A stretch of DNA of 64,000 nucleotides from Nocardia otitidiscaviarum NBRC 14405 (GCF_000308635.1 NZ_BAGD01000028.1:1-64000); one strand, 5' to 3'. Counted from the first letter of the stretch, positions 24,501 through 31,632 are shown. Notes: generated by a model not told the origin, from the sequence alone. Translations and numbers: made by a program.

Positions 24501-26304
24501 CCAGGATGATGTGCGGGCCGACGGTCGCGCCCACGGTGAGCGTGCGGCGCGGGCGCACACGCTCACCTACGGGGAGCTTGCCGCGCAGGCGCTCGCGGTG
24601 GCGGGTGCGCTGCGGGCGGCCGGGGTGCGGCCGGGGGATGCGGTGGCCGTGCAGCTGCCGAAGGGACCGGATCAGATCGTCGCCACCGTCGGTGTGCTGG
24701 CGGCCGGTGGCGTGTATGTGCCGATCGGCTTCGATCAGCCCGCCGCGCGCCGCGCGGAGATTATCCGCACCGGTGCCGTGGTGGCCGCGCTGACCGCCGG
24801 GGCCGAGGTGCCGGAGGTGCGCACACTGCCGCTCGCCGGTGCCCGGGTGTTCGCCGAACCGCTTGCCGAGCCGGTGTTCCCGGATCCGGAGGCCATCGCC
24901 TACGTGCTGTTCACCTCCGGCTCCACCGGCAAACCGAAGGGCGTCGAGGTGCCGCACCGCGCGGCCATGAACACCATCGACGATCTCGACGACCGCTTCG
25001 ACCTCGGCCCGGCGGACCGCGCACTGGCCCTGTCCGCCTTGGAGTTCGACCTGTCCGTGTACGACATCTTCGGTCTCTTCGCCGTCGGCGGCGCGGTGCT
25101 GGCCGTGGACGAGTCCCAGCGCGTCGAACCGGCCCGCTGGCTGGAACTCATCGAGCGCCACCGGGTTTCGGTGCTCAACTGCGTGCCCAGCCTGCTCGAC
25201 ATGCTGCTGTCCGCGGCGTCGGGTCGTCGCTTGGACAGCCTGCGCATGGTCATCCTGGGCGGTGACTGGGTGGATGTGGCGCTGCCGGGCCGCTTGCGGC
25301 AGGTCGCGCCGGACTGTCGTTTCGCAGGTCTGGGCGGGGCGACCGAGACCGCCATCCACTCCACCATCTGCGAGGTGGTCGACGCCCGTGTCCCCGCGGA
25401 GTGGTCGGCGGTGCCCTACGGCACTCCGCTGCGGAACGTGCGCTGCCGCGTGGTCGGCCCGGCCGGGCACGACTGCCCGGATTGGGTGACCGGGGAACTG
25501 TGGATCGGCGGCGACGGGGTGGCGGCCGGTTACCGCAACGACCCCGACCGCACCGCCGACCGCTTCGTCACCCACGAGGGCCTGCGCTGGTACCGCACCG
25601 GCGATCTGGCGCGCTACCTGCCCGACGGCACCCTGGAATTCCTGGGCCGCGCCGACCACCAGGTCAAGATTCGCGGCTACCGGGTGGAACTGGGCGAGGT
25701 GGAGAGCGCGCTGCGCGCCCTGCCCGGCGTGCGCCATGCCATCGCCGCGGTGATCGGTTCGGCCGCACCGAAACTGGCCGCCGTGGTGGTCGGGGTCGAC
25801 GGCGCGGAGCTGCGGGTGGAGACGCTGCTGGCGCAGGCGGCGGACCTGTTGCCCGCCTACATGATTCCCACGCGCGTCGAACTGCTGGCCGAGCTGCCGT
25901 TCACGGCCAACGGCAAACCGGACCGCAAGGCCATTGCCACGCTGCTGGCCGCCGGTGAGCGGGCGAGCGAATTCGTCGCCCCGCGTACGGATCTGGAGCG
26001 TGCCCTGGCCGATATCGTCGCTGCCGTGCTCGGCCGGGATCGCGTCGGCGCGACCGACGACTTCTTCGCCCTCGGTGGTGATTCGGTGCTCGCCACCGCG
26101 GTGGTCGCGCGGGTGCGGGAATGGCTGGATTCCCCCGACACCGTGGTGGCCGACTTCTTCGCCGCCCGCACCGTCGCCGGACTGGCGCAGCGGCTGCTGG
26201 AGCGTGAGCAGCGCACCGCCACCCCGGGGCGTCTGGCCACGGTGGCGGCGATGTACCTGGAGGTCGCCGCCCTGTCCGATGAAGAGGTGCTGGCGCAGCG
26301 CTGA
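21577..26304 (+). CDS. mbtB: NRPS: aryl carrier - cyclisation - adenylation - PCP (MbtB-like)
   Basis: Builds the hydroxyphenyl-oxazoline/thiazoline start of a mycobactin/nocobactin-type siderophore, 1575 residues. Domains: ArCP (8-80, phosphopantetheine Ser48 in LGLDSIR), a Cy domain (about 229-660, motif D363-x4-D368-xx-S371, replacing the HHxxxDG of condensation domains), an adenylation domain (about 860-1480; FTSGSTGKPKG, YRTGDLARYLPDG, KIRGYRVELGEVE, NGKPDRKAI) and a PCP (Ser1503 in LGGDS). No thioesterase is present. Long Ala/Thr/Gly-rich linkers (about 85-225 and 660-850) and an insert inside the A domain (about 912-995) make it longer than MbtB. The IdeR-like box lies about 75 bp upstream. 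The serine-versus-threonine specificity was not determined. Confidence 0.92.
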   Translation: MESAQSGSDATGAAIGKDEIRTAIATHLGLDPADIADGDDLIQLGLDSIRTMKLAGGWRKRGIAVNFAQLAAEPTVADWHRLLGGDPAAPEPDRGAGAHRAPTEIAGAAADGAAAAVNHADSAAGGYSAAAHGENGVAGDADAQSDGAAKNSAASGRAAARGSVTAAGGSDPVAVPDPVAAGGSGAVASGADGADTRPDRAAVRSQGRSGAPVGADGAAGGADATADDGSPFPLAPMQHAYWIGRSEGQQLGAVAAHLYVEFDGGDVDPGRLERAAELLVARHPMLRTRFLPDGTQQTLERPGRPVWSVTDLRDRDAAEVERVLESLRERKTHQLMAVEDGQVIDIALTLLPGGRTRLHLDVDMLAADAMSYRILVGDLARLYHGEELPPQTYTFREYLAGQAAPGPDRARDRDWWQRRLSELPGAPELPRASELAHATAPASAAAVAVAGHSAEMRTVRFHRWLSPTAKARMFAAAHTRGITPAMALASVFAETIGGWSAQRRFLLNLPLFHREPVHPQVDGVVGDFTSSVLLEVDVTEPATVTERAQALQRELHAAGAHSAYSGLEVLRDLGRLRGEPVLAPIVYTSAINLGELFAEHVTDTFGDPAWIISQGPQVLLDAQVTEVRGGLLLNWDVRASAFPAGMVEAMFARYIDAILRLAGITDSSEASETIGGTGISARAASAPTRRDGAVDAMAATSESASAPRQAHAEAAHTSTATEPTGVEPTATEPTGVEPTAAELTGAGMNGAGSAVAEAAATGVNAAGVTAHGSAVTAKESGVAGISAAGTTEHAASGTAVSGAFVDGVDTAVGIAPAVPATDATGVPSQAGTDLAAQVDAMEEAVAAALSAARPVDNTETGWDAEATVRIPLEQAVVRSRVNATSGPVSGRTLHAGLFQHAAANPDAPAVIWENAAEPGSGATEFAETVAGRGFDPAAGTVAAQTGARRGVAGSEQEHAHIQGERAARTDGRPDGQDDVRADGRAHGERAARAHTLTYGELAAQALAVAGALRAAGVRPGDAVAVQLPKGPDQIVATVGVLAAGGVYVPIGFDQPAARRAEIIRTGAVVAALTAGAEVPEVRTLPLAGARVFAEPLAEPVFPDPEAIAYVLFTSGSTGKPKGVEVPHRAAMNTIDDLDDRFDLGPADRALALSALEFDLSVYDIFGLFAVGGAVLAVDESQRVEPARWLELIERHRVSVLNCVPSLLDMLLSAASGRRLDSLRMVILGGDWVDVALPGRLRQVAPDCRFAGLGGATETAIHSTICEVVDARVPAEWSAVPYGTPLRNVRCRVVGPAGHDCPDWVTGELWIGGDGVAAGYRNDPDRTADRFVTHEGLRWYRTGDLARYLPDGTLEFLGRADHQVKIRGYRVELGEVESALRALPGVRHAIAAVIGSAAPKLAAVVVGVDGAELRVETLLAQAADLLPAYMIPTRVELLAELPFTANGKPDRKAIATLLAAGERASEFVAPRTDLERALADIVAAVLGRDRVGATDDFFALGGDSVLATAVVARVREWLDSPDTVVADFFAARTVAGLAQRLLEREQRTATPGRLATVAAMYLEVAALSDEEVLAQR
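23731..23812 (+). repeat. 30-bp tandem repeat in an NRPS linker
   Basis: Two identical 30-bp copies (23731-23760 and 23761-23790) and most of a third encode TATEPTGVEP-type decapeptides between the Cy and A domains. DNA identity shows recent in-frame expansion. Confidence 0.9.
24463..24552 (+). repeat. Direct repeat inside an adenylation-domain insert
   Basis: An 18-bp sequence, GGTGAGCGTGCGGCGCGG, occurs at 24463-24480 and again at 24535-24552, 72 bp apart, in the part coding for the charged insert between the A1 region and LTYGELAAQA. Inverted GCTCAC copies flank it at 24450-24455 and 24561-24566. The insert keeps the frame. Confidence 0.8.
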
Positions 26305-26315
26305 GTTCTCGACAC

Positions 26316-26350
26316 CCGCTGCCCCGCACCGAAACCGTGCGGGGCAGCGG
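26316..26350. terminator. Bidirectional terminator between mbtB and dsbB
   Basis: A perfect 14-bp stem (CCGCTGCCCCGCAC at 26316-26329, pairing with 26337-26350) with a 7-nt loop, between two convergent genes. Confidence 0.8.
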
Positions 26351-26363
26351 CATTCGGAGCGTT

Positions 26364-27023
26364 CTACTCGATGACCGGGCAGGTCCCGTCGATGACCCCG
26401 ATGTCGTGGAAGAACTGGTAGCACGACGGATTGTCCGGCAGGAACCAGTGCAGGCCCTCCAACAGGAACACCGCGACCAGGTTGATCACGATGACCAGCC
26501 CGCAGAACCACAGCGCGAGCCTGCCGATGCGCGCGGCGACGCCGCCGGTGGGAATCGTCTCGCCCGCGGTCGCGTGGGCGAAGGACAGCACCACGCCGAT
26601 GGTGGCGATGGCGGCGACGAACAGGATCAACGCCCACACGTACAGGTGCAGTCCGAGTACCGTGCCGCCGTAACCCGGATCGCCCGGCAGGATGTGCAGC
26701 ATGGTCTGCCGCCAGGCCGCGAAGCCGCCGCCGAAGCAGCCGACGATGGCCAGCCCCCAGCCGGTCATGTAGTCGCGCCGGGTGATGGTTCCGCGCAACC
26801 CCTTGGCCACGATGTAGGCGCCGCCCAGCGCGGCGAGGGTCATGAAGTTGCGCTGCACCATGCACAGCGGGCACGGATAGTCCCAGGTGCCGAACTGCAC
26901 GGCCAGGCCGCCGCACACCACACCGGTCCAGCCGACCACGAAGACGACCGCGAGCCAGTACTGCACCCGGCCGAGCCGGGTGTGCTCGGTGGTGCCGGTG
27001 CCGAGCGTCGTGGGCGTCACCAT
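26364..27023 (-). CDS. dsbB: Disulfide bond formation protein, DsbB-like
   Basis: Predicted membrane quinone oxidoreductase re-oxidising a DsbA-type partner, 219 residues with about five transmembrane segments, somewhat longer than E. coli DsbB. The first redox pair is C51-P-L-C54 in YPCPLCMVQR, the DsbB signature including the following Gln-Arg. The second pair is C201 and C215 at the C-terminus. The ATG at 27023 gives a start inside the end of the upstream small gene (7-nt overlap), so the two are translationally coupled. Most mycobacteria use VKOR instead, so this points to a different oxidative-folding route (inference). No DsbA gene is in the window. Confidence 0.85.
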   Translation of the reverse strand: MVTPTTLGTGTTEHTRLGRVQYWLAVVFVVGWTGVVCGGLAVQFGTWDYPCPLCMVQRNFMTLAALGGAYIVAKGLRGTITRRDYMTGWGLAIVGCFGGGFAAWRQTMLHILPGDPGYGGTVLGLHLYVWALILFVAAIATIGVVLSFAHATAGETIPTGGVAARIGRLALWFCGLVIVINLVAVFLLEGLHWFLPDNPSCYQFFHDIGVIDGTCPVIE

Positions 27024-27181
27024 GTCAGCCCCAGACCGAGTCCGCTGGTGATGTGGTGCTTCAACAGGAGGCCGGTCGCCAGGAACGCGATCCACCAGGC
27101 CGCCAGCACCAGGCGGCGGGATCGCTGTTGACAGATCATCACCAATATGACCAGCAAACCGGCCCAGAGGATCGTGTCCAT
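27017..27181 (-). CDS. DUF5993-like small membrane protein, 54 residues
   Basis: An unlisted short gene: ATG at 27181, stop TGA at 27017-27019. The protein starts MDTILWAGLLVILVMICQQ, continues with a second hydrophobic segment (LVLAAWWIAFLATGLLL) and ends LLKHHITSGLGLGLTW. The two transmembrane helices and conserved KHH near the C-terminus match what I remember of DUF5993 proteins, which accompany DsbB-like genes in actinomycetes. Its stop overlaps the dsbB start by 7 nt. A TAGCGT box ends about 9 nt before the ATG, suggesting a leaderless transcript. A role as DsbB partner is inferred from context. Confidence 0.8.
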   Translation of the reverse strand: MDTILWAGLLVILVMICQQRSRRLVLAAWWIAFLATGLLLKHHITSGLGLGLTW

Positions 27182-27273
27182 GTGCCGGACGCTACTGCTC
27201 TACCTGCTGTGATCCGAGCGATAGGCGCTCTGACACGCCGCGCCGACGCGCCCACCCACCTAGACTCGTGCGG

Positions 27274-28155
27274 GTGAGTGGTTGGGACATCGGCGACATC
27301 CCCGATCTGACCGGGCGGACCTACATCGTCACCGGCGCGAACAGCGGCCTGGGCGCCGCGACCACGCGGGCGCTGACGGGTGCGGGCGCACGGGTGATCA
27401 TGGCCTGCCGCAACGAGGTCAAGGCACATGCCGTCGCCGCCGAGATGGGGGAGCGCGCGCAGGTGCGCCGCCTCGATCTCGCCGACCTGGCCTCGGTGCG
27501 CGATTTCGCCGACGGCATCGAATCCGCCGATGTGCTGATCAACAATGCCGGGATCATGGCGGTGCCGCTGCGTCGCACCGCCGACGGCTTCGAAATGCAG
27601 ATCGGCACCAACCATCTCGGCCACTTCGCGCTCACCGGGCTGCTGCTGGACAAGATCCGCGAGCGGGTGGTCACCGTCTCCAGTGGCGCGCACGCCATCG
27701 GGCGCATCGACCTGGCGGATCTGAACTGGGAGCGCCGCCGCTACCAGCGCTGGGCCGCCTACGGGCAGTCCAAGCTGGCCAACCTCATGTTCGCCTACGA
27801 GCTGCAACGCCGGCTCGCCGCCGCCGGCTCCCCGAAGCTGTCGCTGGCCGCCCACCCCGGTTACGCCGCGACGGAACTGCAGTCGCACACCGAATCCTTC
27901 CAGGACTTCATGATGTCCGTCGGCAATCGGCTGTTCGCGCAGAGCGCCGAGATGGGTGCGCTGCCGACGCTGTACGCCGCCACCGCCGAGGTGGAACCGG
28001 GCGCGTTCTACGGCCCCGGTGGCCTGCGCGGCCTGCGTGGCCATCCGGTGCGCTCCGGATCGTCGTCGGCCTCCCGCGACGAGATGACCGCCCGTCGCCT
28101 CTGGGAGCTGTCCGAACAGCTCACCAAGGTCACCTACCCGTTCGGGCGGAAGTAG
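27274..28155 (+). CDS. Short-chain dehydrogenase/reductase
   Basis: NAD(P)-dependent oxidoreductase of about 293 residues, classical/extended SDR of the retinol-dehydrogenase/protochlorophyllide-reductase-like type. It has TGANSGLGAATTRAL for nucleotide binding, LDLADLASV, NNAGIMAVP, VTVSSGAHAIG with the catalytic Ser, and YGQSKLAN for the YxxxK pair. The Arg in ACRNEVKA suggests NADP(H). The GTG at 27274 (MSGWDIGDIPDLTGRTY) is preferred to the GTG at 27268: a TAGACT -10 box at 27261-27266 would put the transcript start at or next to it. The substrate is unknown. It diverges from the DUF5993-dsbB operon. Confidence 0.88.
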   Translation: MSGWDIGDIPDLTGRTYIVTGANSGLGAATTRALTGAGARVIMACRNEVKAHAVAAEMGERAQVRRLDLADLASVRDFADGIESADVLINNAGIMAVPLRRTADGFEMQIGTNHLGHFALTGLLLDKIRERVVTVSSGAHAIGRIDLADLNWERRRYQRWAAYGQSKLANLMFAYELQRRLAAAGSPKLSLAAHPGYAATELQSHTESFQDFMMSVGNRLFAQSAEMGALPTLYAATAEVEPGAFYGPGGLRGLRGHPVRSGSSSASRDEMTARRLWELSEQLTKVTYPFGRK

Positions 28156-28174
28156 CGAGCGGATCGAGTTCGAC

Positions 28175-28202
28175 GGGCCGTGTCCCCACCGGGACGCGGC
28201 CC
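28175..28202 (+). terminator. Terminator after the SDR gene
   Basis: A 12-bp stem with one G-T pair (28175-28186 pairing with 28191-28202) and a 4-nt CACC loop, 20 bp after the stop codon. Confidence 0.65.
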
Positions 28203-28313
28203 GAGTCCTGTGATCACCGCCACTCGAGGTCACACTTCCCGAGCCGGTTCCGTCATCCCGGTGAACGCGAAAAGCGGCGGAAGACATCCTGTGGTGGAAA
28301 GTGGGTAGTGGCA

Positions 28314-29624
28314 ATGACTTTCGAGAATCTGCGGCAGTCGGTCCGGGGCGAGGTGCTGTTGCCCGGTGACGCCGACTTCGACACGGCGGCCCAGCCGTGG
28401 AACCTCGCTGTCACCCAGCGGGTGGGTGCGGTGGTCACCGTCGCCGACGCCGACGACATCGCCGCGGCGCTGGCCGCGGCGCGTGCCGCGGGGGTGCCGG
28501 TGGTGTCCCAGCCGACCGGGCACGGCGCGACCGGCGATATCGACGGGGCCGTCCTGGTGCGCACCGGCCGCTTCGACGGTATCGAGATCGACGCCGAGGC
28601 GCGCATCGCCCGGGTCGGATCGGGGGCGCGGTGGGGCGCGATCCAGAAAGCCGCTGCCGCGCACGGCCTCACGGGGCTGGCGGGCAGCAATCCGGTGGTC
28701 GGCGTGACCGGGTACACGCTGGGCGGCGGCGCGGGCTGGTTCGCCCGCAGGTACGGCTGGGCCTCGGATGCGGTGCGCGCCTTCGAGATCGTCGCCGCCG
28801 ACGGTCGCCCGGCCCGGGTCACCGCGGACAGCGATCCGGAACTGTTCTGGGCTCTGCGCGGGGGCGGCGGCGATTTCGCGGTGGTGACCGGAATCGAATT
28901 CGAGCTGTTCCCCATGCCTTCGGTGTACGGCGGCCGGGTGCTGTTCCCGGCCGAACGCGCCGAGCAGGTGTGGGAGACCTTCCAGGAGCTCACCGCCGAC
29001 GCGCCCGCCGAACTGTCGGTGTGGTTCCAGCGGGTGCAGATCCCGAACTCGCCGGAGCTGGTCGGCCTGGACCTCGCCTATCTGGGCGCGGTCGAGCAGG
29101 GGCGGGAGCTGGTGGCCGCCATCGACCGGCTGGGCGGTGCCGTCTCCGACAACCGTGGACCGCTCTCGGTGGACCGCATCGGGGAGATCACCGCCGAGCC
29201 GACCGACCCCAGCCCGGCGCTCTCGCACGCCGAATTGCTCACCGATCTCGGTGCCGAGGTCACCAAGATCCTGGTGCGTGAACCGGTGGCGCCGCTGCTG
29301 AACATCCAGGTGCGCCACCTCGGCGGTGCGCTCGCCGCCGCGAATCCGGCCGGGGGAGCGCGGGGTCCGGTCGCGGAGCCGTACCTGCTCTACCTGCTGG
29401 GTCTGGGCCTGCCGCAGCTGCGTGCGGCCGTGTCGGCGAAGCTGCGGGCGGTGGTGGACGCGCTCGGCGAGCACGCACCCGGCCGCAAGCCCTACACCTT
29501 CCTCGGCGCGGCCGACACCGCGGCGGCGGCCTTCGAGGACGCCGCCCTGGCGCGGCTGCGGGCGGTCAAGCGGGAGCGCGATCCGCACGGTGTGATTCGT
29601 GCCAATTTCCCGGTGCTCGGTTGA
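28314..29624 (+). CDS. FAD-binding oxidoreductase, berberine-bridge-enzyme-like
   Basis: Flavoprotein oxidase or dehydrogenase of the PCMH/BBE type, 436 residues. The FAD-binding domain has RVGAVVTVADADDIAAALAAAR, PTGHGATGDIDGAVLVRT, GSGARWGAIQKAAAAHGL, GVTGYTLGGGAGWFARRYG and PELFWALRGGGGDFAVVTG. The C-terminus RERDPHGVIRANFPVL is a degenerate BBE motif (usually KxxxDPxxxFxxxQ). The covalent-flavin His/Cys pair of some members is not apparent: the Gly-rich loop has QPTGHGATG with one His. The ATG at 28314 has only a weak GTGG ribosome-binding region. The substrate is unknown. Confidence 0.85.
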   Translation: MTFENLRQSVRGEVLLPGDADFDTAAQPWNLAVTQRVGAVVTVADADDIAAALAAARAAGVPVVSQPTGHGATGDIDGAVLVRTGRFDGIEIDAEARIARVGSGARWGAIQKAAAAHGLTGLAGSNPVVGVTGYTLGGGAGWFARRYGWASDAVRAFEIVAADGRPARVTADSDPELFWALRGGGGDFAVVTGIEFELFPMPSVYGGRVLFPAERAEQVWETFQELTADAPAELSVWFQRVQIPNSPELVGLDLAYLGAVEQGRELVAAIDRLGGAVSDNRGPLSVDRIGEITAEPTDPSPALSHAELLTDLGAEVTKILVREPVAPLLNIQVRHLGGALAAANPAGGARGPVAEPYLLYLLGLGLPQLRAAVSAKLRAVVDALGEHAPGRKPYTFLGAADTAAAAFEDAALARLRAVKRERDPHGVIRANFPVLG

Positions 29625-29640
29625 TCCGGATCGTTGTTTC

Positions 29641-29676
29641 GGCCCGGTGCGGAACTGTTCCGCACCGGGCCGTTTC
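29641..29676 (+). terminator. Terminator after the FAD oxidoreductase
   Basis: A perfect 14-bp stem (29641-29654 pairing with 29658-29671) with a CTG loop, followed by GTTTC. Confidence 0.85.
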
Positions 29677-29810
29677 ACGTTCGCGCGGCGTTCGCGGACG
29701 CTCGATAGGCTGGTTCGGACAATGGAACGTCATCCCGAATAGTGAGATGCTTATCGTGAATGTGTCAGCGGCCACACGCATTTTCCGTGGCTTCTGGTAC
29801 TGTCGCCGCC

Positions 29811-29879
29811 ATGCAGCGCGTGTATTTCTGGTTTAGCCAGCCGGCCCCGGGTGGGCCGAGCGGCGTGAACCTGCGCTGA
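29811..29879 (+). CDS. Leader peptide of the DAHP synthase gene (22 residues)
   Basis: A short ORF starting at 29811 encodes a peptide beginning MQRVYFWF and ending GVNLR, with TGA at 29877-29879. Four consecutive aromatic codons (Tyr-Phe-Trp-Phe) lie 98 bp upstream of the DAHP synthase start. This is the hallmark of an attenuation leader sensing aromatic aminoacyl-tRNA, analogous to aroR before aroF in Corynebacterium glutamicum. A TACTGT box at 29798-29803 would place the transcript start at the ATG, so it is probably leaderless. The aromatic codons lie within and before a CTGG/CCAG stem. Confidence 0.8.
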   Translation: MQRVYFWFSQPAPGGPSGVNLR

Positions 29880-29972
29880 CCTCCTCCCACCCCGAGCCGG
29901 ATGAACACAGACCGGCTCCGAGGGAATCTCATCGCGAATCTCCGTGGGTCGGCCTGAGAAAAGGAACCCACG
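29841..29972 (+). promoter_or_regulatory. Attenuator-like RNA region before aroG
   Basis: Several alternative pairings lie downstream of the leader's aromatic codons. CGGCCC (29842-29847) pairs with GGGCCG (29853-29858). The overlapping GGGTGGG (29849-29855) can instead pair with CCCACCC (29886-29892). GAGCCGG (29894-29900) pairs with CCGGCTC (29912-29918). CGTGGGT (29943-29949) pairs with ACCCACG (29966-29972), holding the aroG Shine-Dalgarno AAAAGGA in its loop. There is no U-run, so control could be at translation. The exact switch is inferred. Confidence 0.6.
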
Positions 29973-29976
29973 AATC

Positions 29977-31065
29977 ATGACTCTCGCCGCCGCCATCGAC
30001 TCCAGGCATGCCGATCTGGACGATCAGCGCACCCTCAGCGTGAGCCCCCTTCGCTCGCCCGCCGACATCCGTCGCACCCATCCCATCGACGACGCGCTCG
30101 CCGATACCGTGCGCGCGGGCCGCAAGGCCACCGTCGACGTGCTCAATGGCGACGACGACCGCCTGATGGTCATCGTCGGCCCGTGTTCGGTGCACGATCC
30201 CGATGCCGCCCTCGACTACGCACGCCGGTTGGCGGCCAAAGCCGCCGAACTCGGGGACCGGCTGCACATCGTGATGCGCGTCTACTTCGAGAAGCCGCGC
30301 ACCACCCTGGGCTGGAAGGGCCTGATCAACGACCCGCACCTGGACGGCACCTTCGATATCAACACCGGGCTGGATCTGGGCCGTCGCCTGCTGGTCGACA
30401 TCACCGCGCTCGGGCTCCCGGTGGCCTGCGAATTCCTCGACCCCATCACCCCGCAGTACATCGCCGACCTGGTCGCCTACGGCGCGATCGGCGCGCGCAC
30501 CGCGGCCAGCCAGGTGCACCGCCAGCTCTCCAGCGCGCTGTCCATGCCCGTCGGCATCAAGAACGGCACCGACGGCGACGTGCAGGTGGCCGTGGACGGC
30601 GTGCGCGCCGCCGCCGCCAGCCACGTATTCCCCGGCACCGATCTGGAGGGGCGTTCGGCGCTCATCCGCACCGCGGGCAACCTGGACTGCCACGTGATCC
30701 TGCGCGGCGGCAGCAACGGCACCAACTACGACGCGGCCTCCGTGGCCGAGGCATGCCTGCGCCTGGAGAAGTCGTCGCTGCCGCAGCGCGTGGTGATCGA
30801 CGCCAGCCACGGCAACAGCAACAAGGACCACAACCGGCAGGTCGACGTGGTCACCGATATCGCCGCACGCATCGCGGCGGGGGAGACCAGCACGGTCGGC
30901 GTCATGATGGAGAGCTTCCTGCTCGCCGGTCGCCAGGACCTCACCCTCGGCCGCGCCGACGACCTGGCCTACGGACAGTCCATCACCGACGCCTGCCTGG
31001 ACTGGGACACCACCGCCGCGCAGCTCGACCGGCTGGCCGAGGCGGTCGCCGCACGACGCGGCTGA
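29977..31065 (+). CDS. aroG: 3-deoxy-7-phosphoheptulonate (DAHP) synthase, class I
   Basis: First enzyme of the shikimate pathway, condensing PEP and erythrose-4-phosphate; 362 residues of the AroF/AroG/AroH class. Motifs: VIVGPCSVHDPDAALDYARRL, RVYFEKPRTTLGWKGLINDP, CEFLDPITPQYI, IGARTAASQVHRQLSSALSMPVGIKNGTDG, ILRGGSNGTNYD, VVIDASHGNSNKDH. The ATG at 29977 follows AAAAGGA at a rather long spacing. M. tuberculosis has only a class II enzyme, so this is an additional, regulated isoenzyme type. Control by the leader peptide is likely. The terminal 18 bp, including the stop, are nearly repeated at 31075-31092. Confidence 0.95.
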   Translation: MTLAAAIDSRHADLDDQRTLSVSPLRSPADIRRTHPIDDALADTVRAGRKATVDVLNGDDDRLMVIVGPCSVHDPDAALDYARRLAAKAAELGDRLHIVMRVYFEKPRTTLGWKGLINDPHLDGTFDINTGLDLGRRLLVDITALGLPVACEFLDPITPQYIADLVAYGAIGARTAASQVHRQLSSALSMPVGIKNGTDGDVQVAVDGVRAAAASHVFPGTDLEGRSALIRTAGNLDCHVILRGGSNGTNYDAASVAEACLRLEKSSLPQRVVIDASHGNSNKDHNRQVDVVTDIAARIAAGETSTVGVMMESFLLAGRQDLTLGRADDLAYGQSITDACLDWDTTAAQLDRLAEAVAARRG

Positions 31066-31092
31066 GTTGTTGCAGCCGCGCGACGCGGCTGA
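31048..31092. repeat. 18-bp near-duplicate at the aroG stop codon
   Basis: 31048-31065 (the end of aroG with its TGA) and 31075-31092 agree at 17 of 18 bases. Each copy can fold as a small GCCGC/GCGGC stem. It could contribute to termination between the convergent genes. Confidence 0.6.
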
Positions 31093-31098
31093 ATTCGC

Positions 31099-31632
31099 TC
31101 ACGCCGGGGTGGCGACAATACCGAGGAGATCGCCTGAGGCGCGGGTTCGGACCTCGAAACCCGCGCCCCTCAGGTGCTCGGACAGCTTGCCCGGCAACGG
31201 TTTCGGGCTGCTCGAGGTGCCTGCTCCGGGTTCGCCGTAGCCGTACACCAGGTACAGGGCACCGCCCGGGTTCAGCAGCTCGCGGATGAGGGCGAGCTCC
31301 GGCGTCGGATCCCGGGTCCAGAAGAGATTCACATTGACCGCGAGCACCTTGTCGAAACCGGTGTCGCCGTCCCGGACATCTTCGGGGCGCAGTTCCTCCA
31401 AGGCCAGGTGAAGTAGCCGCACCCGGCCCGCATCGACCAGTGCGGCATGCTTTTTCCTGGATCGCGCGATGGCGGTGGCGGACCGGTCGATGGCCACGAC
31501 TCGACCCGTCGTCAACGGCTCCGCCAGATAGGCGACCGACGCGCTCGAACCCGCGCCCACCTCCAGAATCCGGTCGCTCGCGCGGATGCCCATCGTCTCG
31601 ACAACCCATTCGAACCGCGCCGTGCCCGCCAT
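31099..31632 (-). CDS. Class I SAM-dependent methyltransferase
   Basis: A 177-residue methyltransferase of unknown substrate. The SAM-binding glycine motif is ILEVGAGSSASVAYLA (residues about 22-37), followed by the acidic residue in VVAIDRSATAIARSRKK. Motif DTGFDKVLAVNVNLFW corresponds to motif II and LLNPGGALYLVYG to motif III. It is short for the family, mostly the Rossmann core. The ATG at 31632 has no strong Shine-Dalgarno. It is convergent with aroG. Confidence 0.85.
   Translation of the reverse strand: MAGTARFEWVVETMGIRASDRILEVGAGSSASVAYLAEPLTTGRVVAIDRSATAIARSRKKHAALVDAGRVRLLHLALEELRPEDVRDGDTGFDKVLAVNVNLFWTRDPTPELALIRELLNPGGALYLVYGYGEPGAGTSSSPKPLPGKLSEHLRGAGFEVRTRASGDLLGIVATPA

Noticed and set aside
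22903..26916. 1337-residue minus-strand ORF opposite the NRPS
   Set aside because: It is the antisense shadow of the NRPS, rich in Arg/Gly/His, produced by high-GC codon use.
27282..28313. Upstream extension of the FAD oxidoreductase frame
   Set aside because: It is the +1 shadow of the SDR gene; the real start is the ATG at 28314.
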